DNA of 34,274 bases from Tissierellia bacterium (GTDB lineage Bacteria > Bacillota > Clostridia > Tissierellales > Peptoniphilaceae). Positions within the stretch are counted from its first letter, which is position 1. Every line of letters starts with the position of its first letter. A program made the translations under genes and the position numbers. Location: contig JAAYNG010000119.1 of NCBI GenBank assembly GCA_012520935.1, forward strand, positions 1 through 34,274, given 5' to 3'. Below, piece after piece: positions 7,706-15,582 of the stretch. Below the pieces are notes generated by a model that was not told the DNA's origin, did not search any database, and saw only the letters and a list, made by a program, of their open reading frames with translations.

Positions 7706-9483
7706 TATTTTTCCTCCCTGCGTTTAATTGCACCTACCGGACAAACTTGCGAACATACGGAACAACCCACACACATATCCGGGTCAATGGAAGATTTTTC
7801 CTTGTCTATCCCCTCATACTTTTTCATGTGGATTGGCGGGCAGTTGGTCTTGACACAGGTCCTGCATGCGATACATATTTCCGGGTCCACATAGAAGTTC
7901 GGCTCTTTTATCTTGTATTTAAGGGCACAAGGACGGGTTGTTATGATAATGTTGATTCCCTTTTCCTTGGTAGCCTTGGCAATGGCTTCCTTTAAGCTCT
8001 TATAGTCAAACTGGTCAACCAGTTGGACCTTGTCGTGGCCCATTACTTTTAAAAGTTCTTCAATATGGACTTGAATGTCGTCCACATTGTTATAGAGACC
8101 TGATGAAGCGTTGGCTTGGCCTCCGGTCATGGAAGTTGCTGAGTTATTTAAAATTAAGAAGGTCATGTTGTCTTCTTCATCTACATTGTGCAAGAGGTTT
8201 AGGAAGCCTGTCATGCCCGAGTGGAAGAAGGTTCCATCGCCAATTACAGAAACGGTTGGGGAGTCGTCGCCTGATAGCCTTTTTGCCTTTGCCATACCTT
8301 TTGTAATCCCCACGGTTGCTCCCATGGAAAGCGATGTGTGGGACCCTGCTATGTCCGGCAGGACACTGAGGGTATAGCAACCTATATCCCCGATAACAGT
8401 AACCTTTGCCTTTTTCAGTACATCGAATACAGGTCTATGAGGACAGCCTGCACAGAACATAGGAGGTCTTGGGACGACAGGGTTTTCTCTTCCGGGCATC
8501 TTATCCCCTTGAACAACTCCTGCCTTTAGGAGTCCGTTGAAAATATCTTCAGTTAGAAGTTCACCGGTGAAGGAGAAAATCTCCTTGCCTTCACATGGGA
8601 TGCCTGCCAGCTTCAACTGGTTTTCAATGATTGGCATCAGTTCTTCAATAACGATTATCCTCTTGTACTTTTTACTTAGTTCTTCCATCTTTTTGATGGA
8701 AATCGGAAAGACCATTCCCGGTTTATAAATTGAGACCTTTAAGTCAAGCTCCTTAAGGTTGTCATAAATCATACCCGGTGCAATCAAGAGGACCTCTTTG
8801 TCGTCAACTTCCTCTAGGTGGTTAATCTCTGCACCATAGGCATATTCTTCTAACCTGGCAATCCTGTCCTTCATTGCCTGTTGGGCCTTTATGGTGAAAG
8901 GTGGCAACATGGTGTAGCGACCATCATCATAGGAAAAACCCTTGGCAGGCACTTCTACACGGTCTTCAAGTTCAACAATGGACCTTGAATGGCAGGCACG
9001 GGATGCCATCAATAACATGGCTGGTGTGTTGTATTCTTCCGATAGTGCCAGACCTAGCTTGGTATAGTCCTTCGCCTCTTGACTATTGCCTGGATTTAGA
9101 ACAAACATGTTGGCAAATTGTGCCAAGACTCTGGAGTCCTGTTCATTTTGTGATGAGGACATGCCTGCATCGTCGCCTACCATAAGCAAGAAACCCCCAT
9201 TGGTTTTGATTTGGGTAAAGGTCATCAGTGGGTCCATGGCAATGTTGATGCCCACATGCTTCATGGAAGCCATGGCCCTTGCCCCGTAAAAAGATGCACC
9301 GATGGCAACCTCTAGGGCAACTTTTTCATTCACGGAAAACTCACTGTAGATGTCGTCGTATTCAAATAGGGCCTCCATGAGCTCAACTGTTGGCGACCCC
9401 GGATAGGATGCTGCGACCATGCCGCCAGCCTCCCAAAAACCTCTGGCAATGGCTTCATTGCCTGTCATAACTCGTTTTTGCAT
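7705..9483 (-). CDS. iorA: Indolepyruvate:ferredoxin oxidoreductase alpha subunit
   Basis: The 592-aa catalytic subunit of IorAB. Residues ~1-180 are the pyrimidine-binding 2-oxoacid oxidoreductase domain (NEAIARGFWEAG, AASYPGSPTVE). The middle holds the CAGCPHRP motif. The TPP-binding domain has GDGTFFHSGM near residue 415, with the NN pair of the thiamine motif (LILNN) ~30 residues later. The C-terminus carries two [4Fe-4S] clusters: CIACRTCVKTNCP (Cx2Cx2Cx4CP) and CVGCSVCSQVCP (Cx2Cx2Cx3CP). All expected cysteines are present. It handles transaminated aromatic amino acids, fitting a peptide-fermenting anaerobe. The start is supported by AGGAG seven bases upstream. The next gene, iorB, overlaps by one base. 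Confidence 0.95.
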   Translation of the reverse strand: MQKRVMTGNEAIARGFWEAGGMVAASYPGSPTVELMEALFEYDDIYSEFSVNEKVALEVAIGASFYGARAMASMKHVGINIAMDPLMTFTQIKTNGGFLLMVGDDAGMSSSQNEQDSRVLAQFANMFVLNPGNSQEAKDYTKLGLALSEEYNTPAMLLMASRACHSRSIVELEDRVEVPAKGFSYDDGRYTMLPPFTIKAQQAMKDRIARLEEYAYGAEINHLEEVDDKEVLLIAPGMIYDNLKELDLKVSIYKPGMVFPISIKKMEELSKKYKRIIVIEELMPIIENQLKLAGIPCEGKEIFSFTGELLTEDIFNGLLKAGVVQGDKMPGRENPVVPRPPMFCAGCPHRPVFDVLKKAKVTVIGDIGCYTLSVLPDIAGSHTSLSMGATVGITKGMAKAKRLSGDDSPTVSVIGDGTFFHSGMTGFLNLLHNVDEEDNMTFLILNNSATSMTGGQANASSGLYNNVDDIQVHIEELLKVMGHDKVQLVDQFDYKSLKEAIAKATKEKGINIIITTRPCALKYKIKEPNFYVDPEICIACRTCVKTNCPPIHMKKYEGIDKEKSSIDPDMCVGCSVCSQVCPVGAIKRREEK

Positions 9484-9557
9484 AATATTCTCCTTTTCTT
9501 TATAACTTATTTATTGAACACTTTTCTGCTTTAGTGGATAAACTTACCGTCTTGTCA

Positions 9558-9587
9558 CTTATACCCATGAATTGTCTTAATATGCAA
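9558..9587 (-). promoter_or_regulatory. Candidate iorAB promoter
   Basis: TTGCAT, 18 bases, then TATAAG, about 75 bases upstream of iorA. It is the best -35/-10 pair near the gene. The extended -10 further upstream (9874-9882) is an alternative that would give a ~380-nt leader containing the nested repeat. Confidence 0.35.
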
Positions 9588-9769
9588 AATAGTTAATACA
9601 TAGTTTTCATCCATATCTTTATTGTTTAATGATTTTCTTGTAATGCTATTCTTAAAGCTTGCTATTTTTGTAAATAGTTTTCAAGCCCCTTTGCTTTAAC
9701 TCTTCTTCTGTTAATTTATTTTCTTTTTTATTACTCAAACTTGGCAGTTAGAAGAGCCTCCTTATCCCC

Positions 9770-9849
9770 GTCATTGCGAGGACTTTAGCCCGAAGCAATC
9801 CATAAGTATTTGCCTTGGCACTGGATTGCTTCGCTTCGCCCGCAATGAC
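9770..9849. repeat. 80-bp nested inverted repeat (GTCATTGCG / CGCAATGAC)
   Basis: Outer arms GTCATTGCG and CGCAATGAC enclose inner arms CGAAGCAATCCA and TGGATTGCTTCG, around a ~19-base centre. It has no coding capacity. Degenerate relatives occur in other gaps of this window. It resembles the REP/MITE-like 'cattgcgag...gcaatcc' elements common in bacterial intergenic DNA. Confidence 0.75.
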
Positions 9850-9905
9850 AAGGTGTGAAGTTTGAATAAACTAATTATACCATAATTAACTTTCTGAATA
9901 ATTAT

Positions 9906-9938
9906 AAAAACCTGCTGGGATTTTTTCTCCCAACAGGT
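9906..9938 (-). terminator. Terminator after the M55 peptidase
   Basis: Stem ACCTGTTGGGA / TCCCAGCAGGT (one T-G pair), loop GAAAAAA, then TTTTT, 17 bases after the stop codon. Confidence 0.85.
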
Positions 9939-9955
9939 AATTATATTAATCTTCC

Positions 9956-10756
9956 CTAAATAAACAACAAGGCAACCAATATCTCATCAATGCTTTTTCC
10001 AGAAAAGCTCAGCTTTTTTTCCCCTTGCCTTTTTGTACCCGGATAAAATGAAGCCTTGATTGCATCGGTTTGTTTAGAGTATTCAATTTCCAGTTCATAG
10101 CTTCTATAGTCTAAATTAAAATCTTTGAAGTCTTCTAATCTTACCTTTTTGAAAGCTTCAAACAATTCTTTATTTACCCTGGCCGGCGCTTTACTTGTTA
10201 TTGAGGCACCATAGCCTCTTGTTGCAGCAACTGTTTGTATTCTAGGGTCAAAGTCATTTATATGTTCACACAGGTCCGCATCTCCACTTACCAAGACTAC
10301 CGGAACCTTTAAGTCCCAAGACTTTAAATAGTTCAGGGTAAACTCACTACACACCCTTCCATTTAATGCCATCCTTGCAAATCTCCTAGAGTTGTATGTG
10401 TGGGAGATTGGGTAGTTTGCAACCCCTGCCCCACTATGGTAGCCTAAAAAGATTGAACAGTCAAAGGTCTCATCAAGGCCCTGTATCATAGACATTGGTC
10501 CTCCATACCAGCCTGTGATTAGCTTACAATTCTCCGGTAATTCTCCAATTAAAATATTGTCTCCGCCATCATGGGCATCTTTTATGACAACTTCACAATC
10601 AGAAAAGCTATCGTTAATGCTGTTCACTACCGACACCAACTCCCGTGTCATCTGTTGCCTTAGCCTAAAATAATCTTCTTTACCCTTTATAACACTATCC
10701 CAACCTGTACAGCCGGAAACCCCCTCCATGTCGCAGGTTATAAATATCTTTTTCAT
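9956..10756 (-). CDS. M55 family D-aminopeptidase (DppA-like)
   Basis: A 266-aa zinc peptidase of the MEROPS M55 family, whose studied member, Bacillus DppA, removes N-terminal D-amino acids from short peptides. The metal ligands expected from DppA are visible: Asp9 and Glu11 in CDMEGVSG, His62 in KDAHDGGDN, His107 in GYHSGAG, and Glu138 in LNGRVCSE. There is no signal peptide, so it is cytoplasmic, probably acting on peptidoglycan-derived or imported peptides. No dpp transporter genes adjoin it. It has its own promoter and terminator. The start is supported by GGGAGG upstream. It is divergent from the choloylglycine-hydrolase-family gene. Confidence 0.88.
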   Translation of the reverse strand: MKKIFITCDMEGVSGCTGWDSVIKGKEDYFRLRQQMTRELVSVVNSINDSFSDCEVVIKDAHDGGDNILIGELPENCKLITGWYGGPMSMIQGLDETFDCSIFLGYHSGAGVANYPISHTYNSRRFARMALNGRVCSEFTLNYLKSWDLKVPVVLVSGDADLCEHINDFDPRIQTVAATRGYGASITSKAPARVNKELFEAFKKVRLEDFKDFNLDYRSYELEIEYSKQTDAIKASFYPGTKRQGEKKLSFSGKSIDEILVALLFI

Positions 10757-10774
10757 AGAAAAACCTCCCTCTTA

Positions 10775-10794
10775 AACCTGTTTCTACCTGTTTC
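10775..10794 (-). promoter_or_regulatory. GAAACAGGT direct repeat downstream of the M55 promoter
   Basis: GAAACAGGTA is followed at once by GAAACAGGTT, directly after the -10 and ahead of the ribosome site. A 10-bp tandem repeat in this place is one helical turn apart and could be a repressor site. No regulator can be assigned. Confidence 0.45.
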
Positions 10795-10795
10795 A

Positions 10796-10824
10796 ATGTT
10801 ATCAACTAGGCACTTTAGTGTCAA
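10796..10824 (-). promoter_or_regulatory. Promoter of the M55 peptidase gene
   Basis: A perfect TTGACA, 17 bases, then TAACAT preceded by TGA (extended -10), about 40 bases upstream of the ATG. It is the best sigma-A-type promoter in the window. Confidence 0.75.
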
Positions 10825-10938
10825 CCATTATTTTGAAATGCAGGTTATTTTTATAATTTCCAGCCTTAAATTTATAATTAGCTTATAAGTTTGTACACCG
10901 CCTTATCCAATTCTCTTATTGTAGCCTTTAACCAAACC

Positions 10939-10960
10939 TATAATCTAGCTAAAGATTATA
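10939..10960. promoter_or_regulatory. Dyad in the divergent peptidase/hydrolase region
   Basis: TATAATCT-AGCTAA-AGATTATA is an 8-bp inverted repeat with a 6-base centre, ~70 bases upstream of the hydrolase start. A second dyad-rich stretch (10991-11014) contains AACTATAGTT. Either could be an operator, and the TATAAT inside the first could also be a -10. Confidence 0.4.
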
Positions 10961-11029
10961 AGGATTAATCGACCTCCTTAAGGGTAATATTATATAGCTA
11001 GATATAACTATAGTTAAAAAGGAGTTATT

Positions 11030-11974
11030 ATGTGCACTGGAGTTAAATTAGACCACCCAACCGGATCTGTCCTTGGACGGAACATGGATTTTGATTATGA
11101 AATAGGCTACACTGTCCTTTACTTCCCAAAGGGCTACCATTATTTAGGGGACCTCTCTGGGAATAAGGACCATACCAAGTATGAAATGATGGGACTTTGT
11201 TTTAATGGAAGGGACCCCTTGAAGGATGGGATAAATGAACATGGTTTAATGGGAATTACAAATGAATTCTCCCTTTTTAACACCTACAATGACCAGGTTG
11301 CCGGAGGGAAAAAGAACATCTCCAGCCTTTATTTTATGGGTCATATACTTGGACATTACAGGTCTGTCCAAGAAATCTTGGATGATATTGATAACTTTCA
11401 CATATCCACAAGGGACCATCTGGCTAATAAGGTTATTTCCCCTCCCTTCCACTTCTTCTTTGTAGATGCTGAGAAGAGGTCCCTAGTAATTGAACCTATA
11501 AAGGGCAAGCTTAATGCCTTTGAAAACCCTTATAATGTCCTTACCAATTCCCCTTCTTTTACCTCCCATGAGAGGAGGCTAAAGAAGCTGATTGACCTTG
11601 ATAATCCAAAAAGTTTTAACGGAGCGAAGGACCTGCCCGGAGGCTTTGACCCAACTTCGAGGTTCATAAAGGCCTATTATATGGTTGACCAAACCCTCCC
11701 TTCCAAGGACTATAAGGAGGCCATGGGGAATGCCTATAATATTTTATCTGCCCTGTCGCTACCAAAGGGCTTTATTGAAAACAACAAGCACGACTACTAT
11801 ACCTATACCTTTTATACCTCTGTCTATGAGTCATCACAAAGGCTACTCACAGTAAGGTCCTGCGATAGCCCACAGGTTTTTTCTTTGACCTTTGATGATA
11901 TTCCAAATAGAAAAGAAAGGCTTGAGTTTAAAATTCCTATAGATTTTATGGAGGACAGGTTGGTGTTGAAGTAG
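11030..11974 (+). CDS. Choloylglycine hydrolase family amide hydrolase (BSH/penicillin V acylase type)
   Basis: A 314-aa Ntn-hydrolase. Cys2 would become the N-terminal nucleophile after Met removal (MCTGVKL). The family residues are in place: Arg17 and Asp20 in GRNMDF, Asn173 in VLTNSP, and Arg211 in DPTSRF. Relatives split conjugated bile salts or penicillin V or act on N-acyl amides; the substrate cannot be told from sequence alone. No signal peptide is seen, so it acts inside the cell. The start is fixed by the catalytic Cys2 and by GGAG five bases upstream of the ATG. If it is a bile-salt hydrolase, it points to a gut or mucosal host. Confidence 0.87.
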   Translation: MCTGVKLDHPTGSVLGRNMDFDYEIGYTVLYFPKGYHYLGDLSGNKDHTKYEMMGLCFNGRDPLKDGINEHGLMGITNEFSLFNTYNDQVAGGKKNISSLYFMGHILGHYRSVQEILDDIDNFHISTRDHLANKVISPPFHFFFVDAEKRSLVIEPIKGKLNAFENPYNVLTNSPSFTSHERRLKKLIDLDNPKSFNGAKDLPGGFDPTSRFIKAYYMVDQTLPSKDYKEAMGNAYNILSALSLPKGFIENNKHDYYTYTFYTSVYESSQRLLTVRSCDSPQVFSLTFDDIPNRKERLEFKIPIDFMEDRLVLK

Positions 11975-12040
11975 GGCTGTATATTGTTAATGTGCGGGCG
12001 ATGACTCAATCACCCATACGGGTTGGGGCATGCTTCGTGG

Positions 12041-12080
12041 GCGCTGGATTGCCACAAATAATTTATTATAGTCTTTTAGA
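12041..12080 (+). repeat. CTGGATTGCCAC repeat plus ATTATAGTCTTTTAGA motif
   Basis: In the 154-nt gap after the hydrolase gene, GCGCTGGATTGCCAC (12041-12055) matches the sequence flanking the window axis (17119-17130). ATTATAGTCTTTTAGA (12065-12080) is one of four copies of a motif found downstream of genes in each arm. Upstream, GCGGGCGATGACTCAATCACCC looks like a decayed copy of the GGGCGATTA dyad. A TTGAATT-N4-AATTCAA dyad follows at 12090-12107. Confidence 0.5.
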
Positions 12081-12128
12081 TGAAGGAGTTTGAATTCCAC
12101 AATTCAAGCCTAGCTAAAGGAGGCTTTT

Positions 12129-13258
12129 ATGAAAGCAATAAAAGAAAATGTAATTAAAATGAGAGACTTATTTGACCATCAAAGGGCAGTATTAGTTTTT
12201 ATCTTGCTCTTATCTGTATCCCAGTTGTTATATGAATACATCCCCATGGCCTTTTATTTAAACATAATGCTTGTAGCGGCTTCTATCCATATGTATAATT
12301 TTAGGAGTTCCGGCAAAAAAATGGAAGTCCTTATAGGGCCAGTTGCCCTTCTTGCTGGCATATATTTGATACTGATATTTGCAAATAACGCCTTTATTGT
12401 AGAATGTGGGAGGTCCTTAATTAAGCTGTGGATTAGTCTAGAAATTATAGGATACTTTTTCCTTACAGAAGACTTTAGGGAGGAGTTTCTTCAAAGGCTT
12501 TCAAGGTTTTTCCTTGCCTTATTTTATTTTCTGGTAATGTATGGAATTATCTACCTCATTGTATTTTTAATCAACCAAGTCTTTATGTTAGAAATACCCT
12601 ATGATGGTCTGATTTTTAGGATTGCCAACGCGGTCGCAGATTTTGTAGGTCTTGCAATCCTATTCACATACGAAAAAGAGGAAATAGCTTTTTCTAACTT
12701 GTTTGTCTTGATGTTTAGGGACATTTTGCCAAAGCTATCCATAGTGAGCGGGGGCTTTTTGCTATCCCTTTAATAATATTGTCTGGTATATTGTTCTTGC
12801 CACCACTTGGCCTGCAAGTATACGACAATTATTCTAGCCTTGAATCCTATTCCAGTCCAATGGAAAAGAATAACCTCCAAGTTTTTATTGATGGGAAGTC
12901 TAAAGAAGAAAAAATAAATGATGGATATAAGCATAGGTATAACAACTATGAGCACAGTAAAAAGGGCTATGATGTATCCGGATATTCGACCTTTTATGAA
13001 GCTTATTTATCAGATTCTAACATTCTGGCCTTTAAGGATGGCCTAAGCTTAAAAATAAATTATGAGGGAGATAAACTGCTTGTCACTTATAGGGATGGGA
13101 GTAAGGAGGAAATTCCAATAATACCACCGAAAGATGAAAATAAGGACTGGGTAATTGAAGGAAGGGATATAAAATTGTATGTTAAGTCTTACTATGTAAG
13201 TAATAATATAGACGGTTCCTTATATAAAAACATGAGCTGTGTAGTTTTAACTAGGTAG
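12129..13258 (+). pseudogene. Uncharacterised membrane protein split by a frameshift in a G5 run
   Basis: I do not recognise the family. The first frame (12129-12773, 214 aa) has about six hydrophobic helices, ending ...LSIVSGGFLLSL. The second (12779-13258, 159 aa) has only a TTG start and no ribosome site. Its frame upstream of that start reads GLFAIPLIILSGILFLPPLG, another transmembrane helix. Adding one G to the G5 run (12750-12754), or one T to the T5 run after it, joins them into ~376 aa: an N-terminal membrane domain and a ~140-aa polar, Lys/Tyr-rich C-terminal domain, probably extracytoplasmic. GGAGG precedes the ATG and could be partly masked by an AAGCCT/AGGCTT stem (12105-12126). 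It is either a sequencing error or a broken gene. Confidence 0.7.
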
Positions 13259-13265
13259 GAAATTC

Positions 13266-13278
13266 ATTATAGTCTTTT
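13266..13278 (+). repeat. ATTATAGTCTTTT motif downstream of the membrane gene
   Basis: Lies seven bases after the stop codon, in the same orientation relative to its gene as the other copies (12065, 17016, and 32887 in the right arm). On the opposite strand it reads AAAAGACTATAAT, which includes a -10-like hexamer. Confidence 0.45.
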
Positions 13279-13296
13279 CTGAATTGCCAAAAGTTG

Positions 13297-13345
13297 AAAA
13301 AATGATGGGCAGGTCTCAAGAGAAGAGACCTGCCCATCATTTTTT
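13297..13345. terminator. Strong bidirectional terminator between membrane gene and hydrogenase
   Basis: A 21-bp perfect stem (AAAAAATGATGGGCAGGTCTC with its complement) and a 7-base loop, with A/T runs on both sides. It overlaps the hydrogenase stop codon and serves both convergent genes. Confidence 0.92.
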
Positions 13346-14855
13346 ATTGCAATTCTTCTATTACTTTTTCTACTACTTCATTATCAAAAGGTGTCTCGAT
13401 TTCTGCTACCTTCATATGGTTCCTAAGTGCCCTTTTTACTTTTGGCAGGCTCACTATTGTACCCATACCATTGATACAGCCCTCCGGACAGGCCATTCCT
13501 TCCAAGAGGTAGCCGTCCTTCTTACCTGCCTTGGCCAAGTTCAATAGCTTTATACATTCCTCAAGTGAATTTGCCCCTTCAATCTTAATCTCCCTAGTTG
13601 GGTCTAGTTTTTCAGCTACTTCCTTAACAGCAGCAGCAACCCCTCCAGCTTGGGCATAGCCCCTGGCTGACCGAGACGAATTCTCTATCTCTTCCTCAGC
13701 AACCACTTCAGCAGGCACAACCCCCTTGGCTGTAAAAATCCCCAAGAGCTCCTCAAAGGTTATAACAAAGTCAACATACTCCCTAACACCTGTTTTTATT
13801 GCTTCCGCCTTTTTTGAAGTACAAGGACCAACAAAGCAAACAATAGCCTCAGGGTCTATTTTCTTAATATGTTCCGCAGTATACCTCATAGGTGAGCCCG
13901 TGTCTGATATCATGTGCATATATTCAGGAAAATATAATTCCACAAGGGCTGACCAGGAGAAACAACAACTGGTCCCCATGAAAGGAACCTTAGCAGGGAC
14001 ATCTGATAGGTACTCCTTTGCCTCATGTAGGGTTGTCATATCTGCCCCAATTCCAACCTCATACATATCTTCAAAGCCAATTTGTCTCAAGGCCTCTCTC
14101 AACATGCCAGGAGTTACATTGTCCCCATATTGGCCCACATAAGACGGGGCAACAGCTGCGTATATCTTTTTATTTTTACTCTTTAAGGCCTTAACCAGCT
14201 GGTATATTTGTGTCTTGTCTCCAATTGCACCCCATGGACATTGGGTGACACACCTTCCGCAGGCAACACACTTGTCATGGTTGATTTCTGCAAGGCCGTT
14301 CTCATCATTTTCAATGGCATCTACCCCACAAACAGACACACAAGGTCTTTCATATTCAACAATGGCATTATAAGGACATACCTTTTTACATTGTCCACAG
14401 TTGACACACTTATCTATATCTATAACTGCCCTGTCTTTTTTAAAGCTAATGGCATCTTTCGGGCAAGTGTTATAGCAGGGTCTTGCCATACACTTTTGGC
14501 AGATATCAGTAACATAATGTTGCCTTTCAGGGCAACCCTCACAAGCAAACTTAATTACATCTACAATTGGTATCTGGAAGACATTTACATCCATGTCTAC
14601 CTTGTCAAAACCATCAGTAATAGGCACATTCTCATCGAATTCACGGATACCTAAACCCATGGTTAAACGAATCATTTCTTCAGCAATAGCCCTTTGTCTA
14701 AAAACATTGTCCCTTTCAATCCCTTGGGCATTTGGAAAAAGCCTAAAGGCAGCAGACTCCAACTCCTCAAAAGGGGCATCTGCATAAGCTATCCGTGCCA
14801 CCTCAGAAAAGACCCTGTTCCGTAGGTTCATAATATCCTTATAAATTTCCCTCAC
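13344..14855 (-). CDS. Monomeric [FeFe]-hydrogenase, group B type
   Basis: A soluble ferredoxin-linked hydrogenase-like protein. After the start I prefer (GTG at 14855, 503 aa; GGAGG eight bases upstream), residues ~105-131 carry a cysteine-rich motif (CEGCP, CQKC, CYNTCP). Two classic ferredoxin motifs follow, CVNCGQCKKVCP (~150) and CVACGRCVTQCP (~196). The H-cluster domain holds TSCC (Cys297/298), GPCTSKK (Cys345) and EGMACPEGC (Cys456/460), so all four cluster ligands and the proton-transfer cysteine are kept. The order and the RERPC-like YERPCVSVCG segment match group B enzymes of Clostridia, whose in vivo role is not settled. Odd points: L1 reads TSCCF where TSCCP is usual, and L3 reads CPEGC for CPGGC. 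No maturases (HydEFG) are nearby. It may reoxidise ferredoxin reduced by IorAB. Confidence 0.85.
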   Translation of the reverse strand: MREIYKDIMNLRNRVFSEVARIAYADAPFEELESAAFRLFPNAQGIERDNVFRQRAIAEEMIRLTMGLGIREFDENVPITDGFDKVDMDVNVFQIPIVDVIKFACEGCPERQHYVTDICQKCMARPCYNTCPKDAISFKKDRAVIDIDKCVNCGQCKKVCPYNAIVEYERPCVSVCGVDAIENDENGLAEINHDKCVACGRCVTQCPWGAIGDKTQIYQLVKALKSKNKKIYAAVAPSYVGQYGDNVTPGMLREALRQIGFEDMYEVGIGADMTTLHEAKEYLSDVPAKVPFMGTSCCFSWSALVELYFPEYMHMISDTGSPMRYTAEHIKKIDPEAIVCFVGPCTSKKAEAIKTGVREYVDFVITFEELLGIFTAKGVVPAEVVAEEEIENSSRSARGYAQAGGVAAAVKEVAEKLDPTREIKIEGANSLEECIKLLNLAKAGKKDGYLLEGMACPEGCINGMGTIVSLPKVKRALRNHMKVAEIETPFDNEVVEKVIEELQ

Positions 14856-14902
14856 ACCATCAACCTCCACATCTATATCTTATTTTCTCCATTCGATTGA
14901 TA

Positions 14903-14911
14903 ATTATATCA
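14903..14911 (-). promoter_or_regulatory. Extended -10 promoter of the hydrogenase
   Basis: TGATATAAT is a consensus extended -10, about 48 bases upstream of the preferred GTG. The -35 region is weak (TATCAA at 17 bases). It lies in the short divergent gap shared with the copper-amine-oxidase-like ORF. Confidence 0.6.
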
Positions 14912-15016
14912 CATTATTCCACAAATTGATAGGACTTTCTTTACTTGGACTTATAGTTTATTTCTATACTAGCCTTGGGATAAGTGTCAAAAATATAATA
15001 GCAATGGTTTCCGTAG

Positions 15017-15035
15017 GGGCGATTACTAATCGCCC
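15017..15035. repeat. GGGCGATTA-C-TAATCGCCC dyad, dispersed-repeat type
   Basis: A 9-bp perfect inverted repeat in the context GTAGGGGCGATTACTAATCG. The 'gtaggggcga...tcgccc' form is a common dispersed element in Clostridia. It sits at the 5' boundary of the copper-amine-oxidase-like domain and probably marks the point of damage. Confidence 0.6.
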
Positions 15036-15393
15036 GTTCATCTTGAAGATTAATTCTCCTAACATGACAGTGGACGGTAAGGTCCAAAAGGTTGACGGGG
15101 ACAGGGGGACTACGCCGATTTTGAGAAGTTCAAGGACACTTGTGCCAATCCGTGCCATCGTTGAGGCTATGGGCGGAAAGGTGGGCTGGGAGGCTAGAAG
15201 CAGGACGGTAAGCCTTGCTGCCAACGGGCAAAGTGTTGAAATGAATATTAATAATAAGAATTTCAAGGCAAATGGCGGGGCAAAGACTATGGATACCGCC
15301 CCTATGATTGAGAATGCAAGGACCTATGTTCCCTTGAGGTTCTCAGCTGAAAACCTTAACTGCCAAGTGGATTGGATTAATTCCACTAAGGAA

Positions 15394-15445
15394 AATAAGA
15401 AAAATAGTCGCAAGGGAAATTACCCGTGCGACTATTTTTCTTATT
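15394..15445. terminator. Long hairpin, probable bidirectional terminator
   Basis: A 19-bp perfect stem, AATAAGAAAAATAGTCGCA with its complement, and a 14-base loop that can add three GGG/CCC pairs. T-rich sequence (ATTTTTCTTATT) is on the 3' side and A-rich on the other. It falls inside the read-through tail of the degraded domain ORF, which indicates that the original stop codon is lost. Confidence 0.75.
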
Positions 15446-15582
15446 ATAAACCCTTATCGATTTACCTTGAAAGTTTTTTGCCTACGGAGAAAATAGGAAA
15501 CTTTTCCTCGGGGACGAATCGAGGTTGGTAAACCAAGTAGTTGCACTTTTGTTCACTATTATTTTATTGGGAGATGTTATAA

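Larger units (their letters stand above)
9484..9955. other. 472-nt gap between iorA and the M55 peptidase: regulatory and repeat DNA
   Basis: No convincing gene lies here. From the peptidase side it holds that gene's terminator, a TGGTATAAT extended -10 (9874-9882) read toward iorA, an 80-bp nested inverted repeat, about 180 bp of AT-rich DNA, and a candidate iorAB promoter. A 28-codon TTG-started frame in the AT-rich part lacks a ribosome site at a usable distance, and I do not call it. Confidence 0.6.
14926..15531 (+). pseudogene. Degraded copper-amine-oxidase-like (PF07833) stalk-domain ORF
   Basis: Residues ~37-152 of this 201-aa frame match the copper amine oxidase N-terminal-like domain seen in repeats on secreted Bacillota proteins (INSPNMTVDGKVQKVD, RTLVPIRAIVEAMGGKVGW, ARTYVPLRFSAENLNCQVDW). 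This domain is a surface stalk and not a copper enzyme. Both ends look damaged. The frame begins at a TTG with no ribosome site, and its first ~35 codons include a dispersed GGGCGATTA dyad. Its C-terminus reads straight through a terminator-like hairpin. There is no proper signal peptide. I read it as the remnant of a longer secreted protein gene, cut by repeat insertion or deletion. Confidence 0.65.

Noticed and set aside
7124..9483. Long frames on the strand opposite iorA, iorB and hsdM
   Set aside because: They lie wholly inside confident genes, have no ribosome sites, and translate to low-complexity or non-family sequence.
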